DNA from: an uncultured Lachnospiraceae bacterium
GTDB taxonomy: Bacteria > Bacillota > Clostridia > Lachnospirales > Lachnospiraceae
Reading direction: 5' to 3'
DNA length: 9,257 nucleotides
Assembly: GCA_910580005.1 (NCBI GenBank)
Contig: CAJTXH010000112.1
Span: forward strand, 1-9,257
Under the pieces are notes generated by a model, which was given only the letters and a program-made list of their open reading frames with translations, had not been told where the DNA came from and searched no databases. Below, piece by piece: positions 6,789-9,257 of this stretch. The position numbers were made by a program, and so were the translations under genes. Each line of letters begins with the position of its first letter. Positions within the stretch are counted from its first letter, which is position 1.

Positions 6789-7454
6789 TTATGTATCAAT
6801 GCCCTCTTCCAAAAGTTGTTTTGTACTAATTTGATAAGAAATATCACTTATATCACCAATATCCAGAATAATGTGCTCATCCTCTATCTTTTCCATATTT
6901 ACTGCTAATCGGTATTCCTGCTGGTAACTGTACTTGCTTCTTTTAAGGAAAGAAAAATTATATAATCCTTCTGTTAGTAACTTTGCCACTTCTATTGGCA
7001 TTTCACAATTTTCTTTATAATAAGTTACCTCTCTGTTATGCAGCTCATATCCTTTTTTCTTTGCCACATCTGTAGCCCTTAATATAAACTCATGGAAATT
7101 TTGTATTACCAGTGCAGTATCTCCAAATTTTAGTAATTTTTCCTTCTGTTCACTGCTAAATTGAAAATGACAGCCATCTGCAGGCACACAAAATAAACAG
7201 AAAACAAAATTATCCCTGCTATCTTCTGTTGTCGAAATAAAATTACATGGTGTACCATCTGGAAGCTCATATGCCATTGAAAAAAATTTATTTTCCATGT
7301 AATCTCCAATTTCATGATTGTCCTCTGACTCTTCCATTTCTATAAAATAATTTAATTCTTTCATATAAACAGTCCCTGACTGGAAACTGTCAATTCTTTT
7401 CTTTGATTGGAATTTAATAAGTACTGGTGATTTGCTTTCTGTTTTCAAATCCAT
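6789..7454 (-). CDS. Hypothetical protein, DUF2971-like, possible cargo
   Basis: A 221-residue soluble protein with no signal peptide or membrane segment. The early part reads VLIKFQSKKRIDSFQSGTVY then MKELNYFIEMEES and a GD at 50-51; the late part has FLKRSKYSYQQEYRLAVN at about 169-186. This layout, an early SGTVYMKELNYF block and a late KY-x-x-Q-EYR block, recalls a widespread unassigned family and DUF2971; I make that link from memory of the pattern and it is weak. Its biochemical role is unknown. It starts at ATG (7452-7454) with GGAGAAG at 7456-7462, has its own terminator, and is divergent from the KAP NTPase gene across 267 bp, so the two may be co-regulated. Very AT-rich. Confidence 0.75.
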   Translation of the reverse strand: MDLKTESKSPVLIKFQSKKRIDSFQSGTVYMKELNYFIEMEESEDNHEIGDYMENKFFSMAYELPDGTPCNFISTTEDSRDNFVFCLFCVPADGCHFQFSSEQKEKLLKFGDTALVIQNFHEFILRATDVAKKKGYELHNREVTYYKENCEMPIEVAKLLTEGLYNFSFLKRSKYSYQQEYRLAVNMEKIEDEHIILDIGDISDISYQISTKQLLEEGIDT

Positions 7455-7476
7455 TCTTCTCCATATAAATTTTATT

Positions 7477-7496
7477 TGTCCATATCATCATGGACA
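7477..7496. promoter_or_regulatory. Operator-like inverted repeat in the divergent region
   Basis: TGTCCAT (7477-7483) and ATGGACA (7490-7496) are perfect 7-bp inverted arms with a 6-bp centre. The repeat lies between the likely promoter and the start codon of the 6789-7454 gene, where a bound repressor or an RNA hairpin could act. Confidence 0.4.
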
Positions 7497-7571
7497 GAAC
7501 AGTTAAAAACTAATTCTTATCCGAAAGCTTCTCTGTCATAATGAACCTTTCCAACATCTTCACTAATATTA

Positions 7572-7600
7572 ATTATAAACTGACAACTTTGAATATGCAA
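7572..7600 (-). promoter_or_regulatory. Sigma-A-like promoter for the 6789-7454 gene
   Basis: On the minus strand a perfect TATAAT -10 (plus 7572-7577) lies 17 bp from TTGCAT (plus 7595-7600), which matches only the TTG of the -35 consensus. It would give a leader of about 110 nt. On the plus strand, CTGACA (7580-7585) and TATACT (7601-7606) with a 15-bp spacer overlap it and could serve the KAP gene, but the spacing is short. Confidence 0.5.
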
Positions 7601-7721
7601 TATACTAAAACAACACAAAATACAGTAGCCATTATATGCCATCCATGATATAGTAAAGATAAAGGCAGGTTATTCCTGAAATATGTAAAATGCAAATTTA
7701 TATAATACGAGGGGAAAAAAT

Positions 7722-9056
7722 ATGACAGTCAAAGAAGATATTCTGGACAGACAACCATTTATAGATAAAATCATATCCATATTGAAAATACTGTCAGAAG
7801 AAAAAAGAGGTACATCTTTTGCCATTGATGGTGACTGGGGTTCAGGAAAGACTTTTGTACTGGAACAGCTTGAGAAACAGCTTGAACCTGTACAAAATGA
7901 AGAAACAGCAGATGACCGGTACTTTCTCTTTCATTATAACTGCTGGCAGTATGATTATTATGATGAACCAGCGGTAGCAATAATCTCTGCCATGCTGGAA
8001 AAAGCGGATGCTATGTGCAGTTCAAAAGCAGGAAAAATAATTGCTGCATCATGGATGGATGTGAAAAATAAGCTGGCAGGCATTGGTAATGAGTTTATAA
8101 AAAATAAAATTGGTATTGATGTTGTGGAAACAATCAGTAACTTCCAAGAAGCATTAGATGAACAAAAATTAGACAACAGTTCTTTTGACAAATGGTTCTC
8201 ATTCAAGAAAACAATTGACAATACCCGAAAAACCATCTGTGATATTGCATCTGAAAAAACTGTTGTAATTATAGTTGACGAACTGGATCGTTGTCTGCCT
8301 GATTACTCTATAAAAGCCTTGGAGAGGCTTCATCATATTTTTGACGGTATTGATAATGTTGTGCTGATTTTTGCTATAGATGCAAAACAATTACAGCATA
8401 CAGTAAAAAGTATATTTGGAAATGAAGACGATAGGAGTGTTGACAGGTATTTAAAGAAATTCATTAATTTTGAATTGAAGCTGGATTATGGAAGCACCCA
8501 GGACAATGTATGGGAAAAGTATCATCATTACTTCGGTCTGTTTTCTAATAAGCATTTTCCTGATGATGAATACAATGTGAGGGAAATTGTCCTTAGGTTA
8601 TTCAAATACAGTAAAATTGACATCCGCAACCAGGAAAAGATTATTGAAAAAACAAGAACTGTCCATAAACTTGCCTGCCCTGAAAATGATGCAGATTATT
8701 CCATCTTATTATTTGAACTGCTAATTTCTATTTTCTCATATGCAGCACCTGGCACAGAGTTAAAAATTCTTCCCGAAATCAACCGTGTTACATATAATGG
8801 TTTAGATAACAAATTAGGATATGAATTGTTTAACTTATTAAAAGAACTAGAAAATGATACCACAGGAAATAAACATTTAGAAGGAAATATAACACATGGC
8901 AGTATTGAGTGCAAACGGACGATAAATCTCACATATCATTACTTATATTCACTTTTATCAAAAGAAACCAAATATGGTGGGGACAGAATTGAGAACAGTG
9001 CAAATGAATTAAATATATGCCAGAGATTTATAGAAATAAATCCACTTCTTACATAG
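7722..9056 (+). CDS. KAP-family P-loop NTPase
   Basis: A 444-residue KAP NTPase. Walker A is GDWGSGKT (37-44) close to the N-terminus, followed by the family's FHYNCWQYDYYDEP region (about 70-83), Walker B VVIIVDELDRC (181-191) and the sensor region LIFAIDAKQLQHTVKSIFG (215-233); DRYLKKFINFEL follows. Many KAP proteins have membrane segments inserted in the domain; none is obvious here, so it is probably cytosolic. KAP NTPases are widely found on plasmids, prophages and defence islands and some have been linked to phage resistance, but the reaction they drive is not settled. It starts at ATG with GAGGGG at 7709-7714, 7 nt upstream. All motifs are intact and the stop is at 9054-9056, so it should be active. 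A role as transposon cargo is inferred from position. Confidence 0.92.
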   Translation: MTVKEDILDRQPFIDKIISILKILSEEKRGTSFAIDGDWGSGKTFVLEQLEKQLEPVQNEETADDRYFLFHYNCWQYDYYDEPAVAIISAMLEKADAMCSSKAGKIIAASWMDVKNKLAGIGNEFIKNKIGIDVVETISNFQEALDEQKLDNSSFDKWFSFKKTIDNTRKTICDIASEKTVVIIVDELDRCLPDYSIKALERLHHIFDGIDNVVLIFAIDAKQLQHTVKSIFGNEDDRSVDRYLKKFINFELKLDYGSTQDNVWEKYHHYFGLFSNKHFPDDEYNVREIVLRLFKYSKIDIRNQEKIIEKTRTVHKLACPENDADYSILLFELLISIFSYAAPGTELKILPEINRVTYNGLDNKLGYELFNLLKELENDTTGNKHLEGNITHGSIECKRTINLTYHYLYSLLSKETKYGGDRIENSANELNICQRFIEINPLLT

Positions 9057-9257
9057 AAAGAAACAATCTGGTATCTTAAAAGGCAATACATTTTCTGTTA
9101 ATTCTTAATAAATTCCGAAGATTTGATGTTGGAGGGCGTAAAAAATTCTGTGTCTATGGAAAATAATCTTTTCCAGAAAGAATTAGATATGTAATATTTT
9201 GCTGTCGAATTTATTTGTATATTTTTAGTATAACCATTACTGGAATTTATATACATT
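9057..9257. other. Non-coding tail after the KAP gene
   Basis: No convincing gene is seen. A perfect 7-bp hairpin TGGAAAA/TTTTCCA with a 5-nt loop spans 9157-9175 but has no U tract after it, so it is not a clear terminator. TTACTGG at 9237-9243 resembles the TACTG-core repeats of the left array and may be the first repeat of the opposite transposon end. Confidence 0.35.

Noticed and set aside
7616..7626. CAAAATACAGT shared with 873-883 in the left array, as a possible other end
   Set aside because: Same orientation as the left copy and only one copy in the divergent region; chance is likely in AT-rich DNA.
9125..9193. 22-codon plus-strand frame after the KAP gene
   Set aside because: No ribosome site at a useful distance and no recognisable protein.

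Overview
The window is AT-rich DNA with strong GGAGG-type ribosome binding sites, very short gene junctions and intrinsic terminators. This fits a low-GC Gram-positive host, most likely a gut Clostridia such as Lachnospiraceae; that assignment is inference from style and protein character, not a database match. Its core is a Tn7-like transposon module on the minus strand, read from right to left: tnsA (short), tnsB (DDE transposase), tnsC (AAA+ ATPase) and a tnsD/tniQ-family target selector. Every junction overlaps (29, 29 and 4 bp), so the four genes look like one translationally coupled operon. No CRISPR array or cas gene is visible, so targeting is presumably protein-directed through TnsD.

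Layout. 3-608 (+): 3' part of a DUF3991/TOPRIM protein of the kind carried by integrative conjugative elements, broken by an in-frame TAG. About 598-890: no convincing gene, but a dense array of short repeats with a TACTG core in both orientations, a candidate for the TnsB-binding end of the transposon. 901-944: intrinsic terminator serving the minus-strand genes. 970-1395 (-): an unrecognised 141-residue protein downstream of tnsD that ends just before this terminator. 1618-6406 (-): tnsD, tnsC, tnsB, tnsA. 6407-6788: tnsA leader with inverted repeats, plus the terminator of the next gene. 6789-7454 (-): a hypothetical protein faintly like DUF2971. 7455-7721: divergent regulatory region. 7722-9056 (+): a KAP-family P-loop NTPase. 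9057-9257: non-coding tail.

How it works together. TnsA and TnsB should form the cut-and-paste transposase, TnsC the ATP-dependent regulator, and TnsD/TniQ the DNA-binding target selector. The divergent KAP NTPase and its neighbour sit beyond tnsA where cargo may lie. KAP ATPases are common in mobile-element cargo and have been linked to phage defence, so this pair is the best candidate for an undescribed function. The second transposon end is not proven within the window; it may lie just beyond position 9257.
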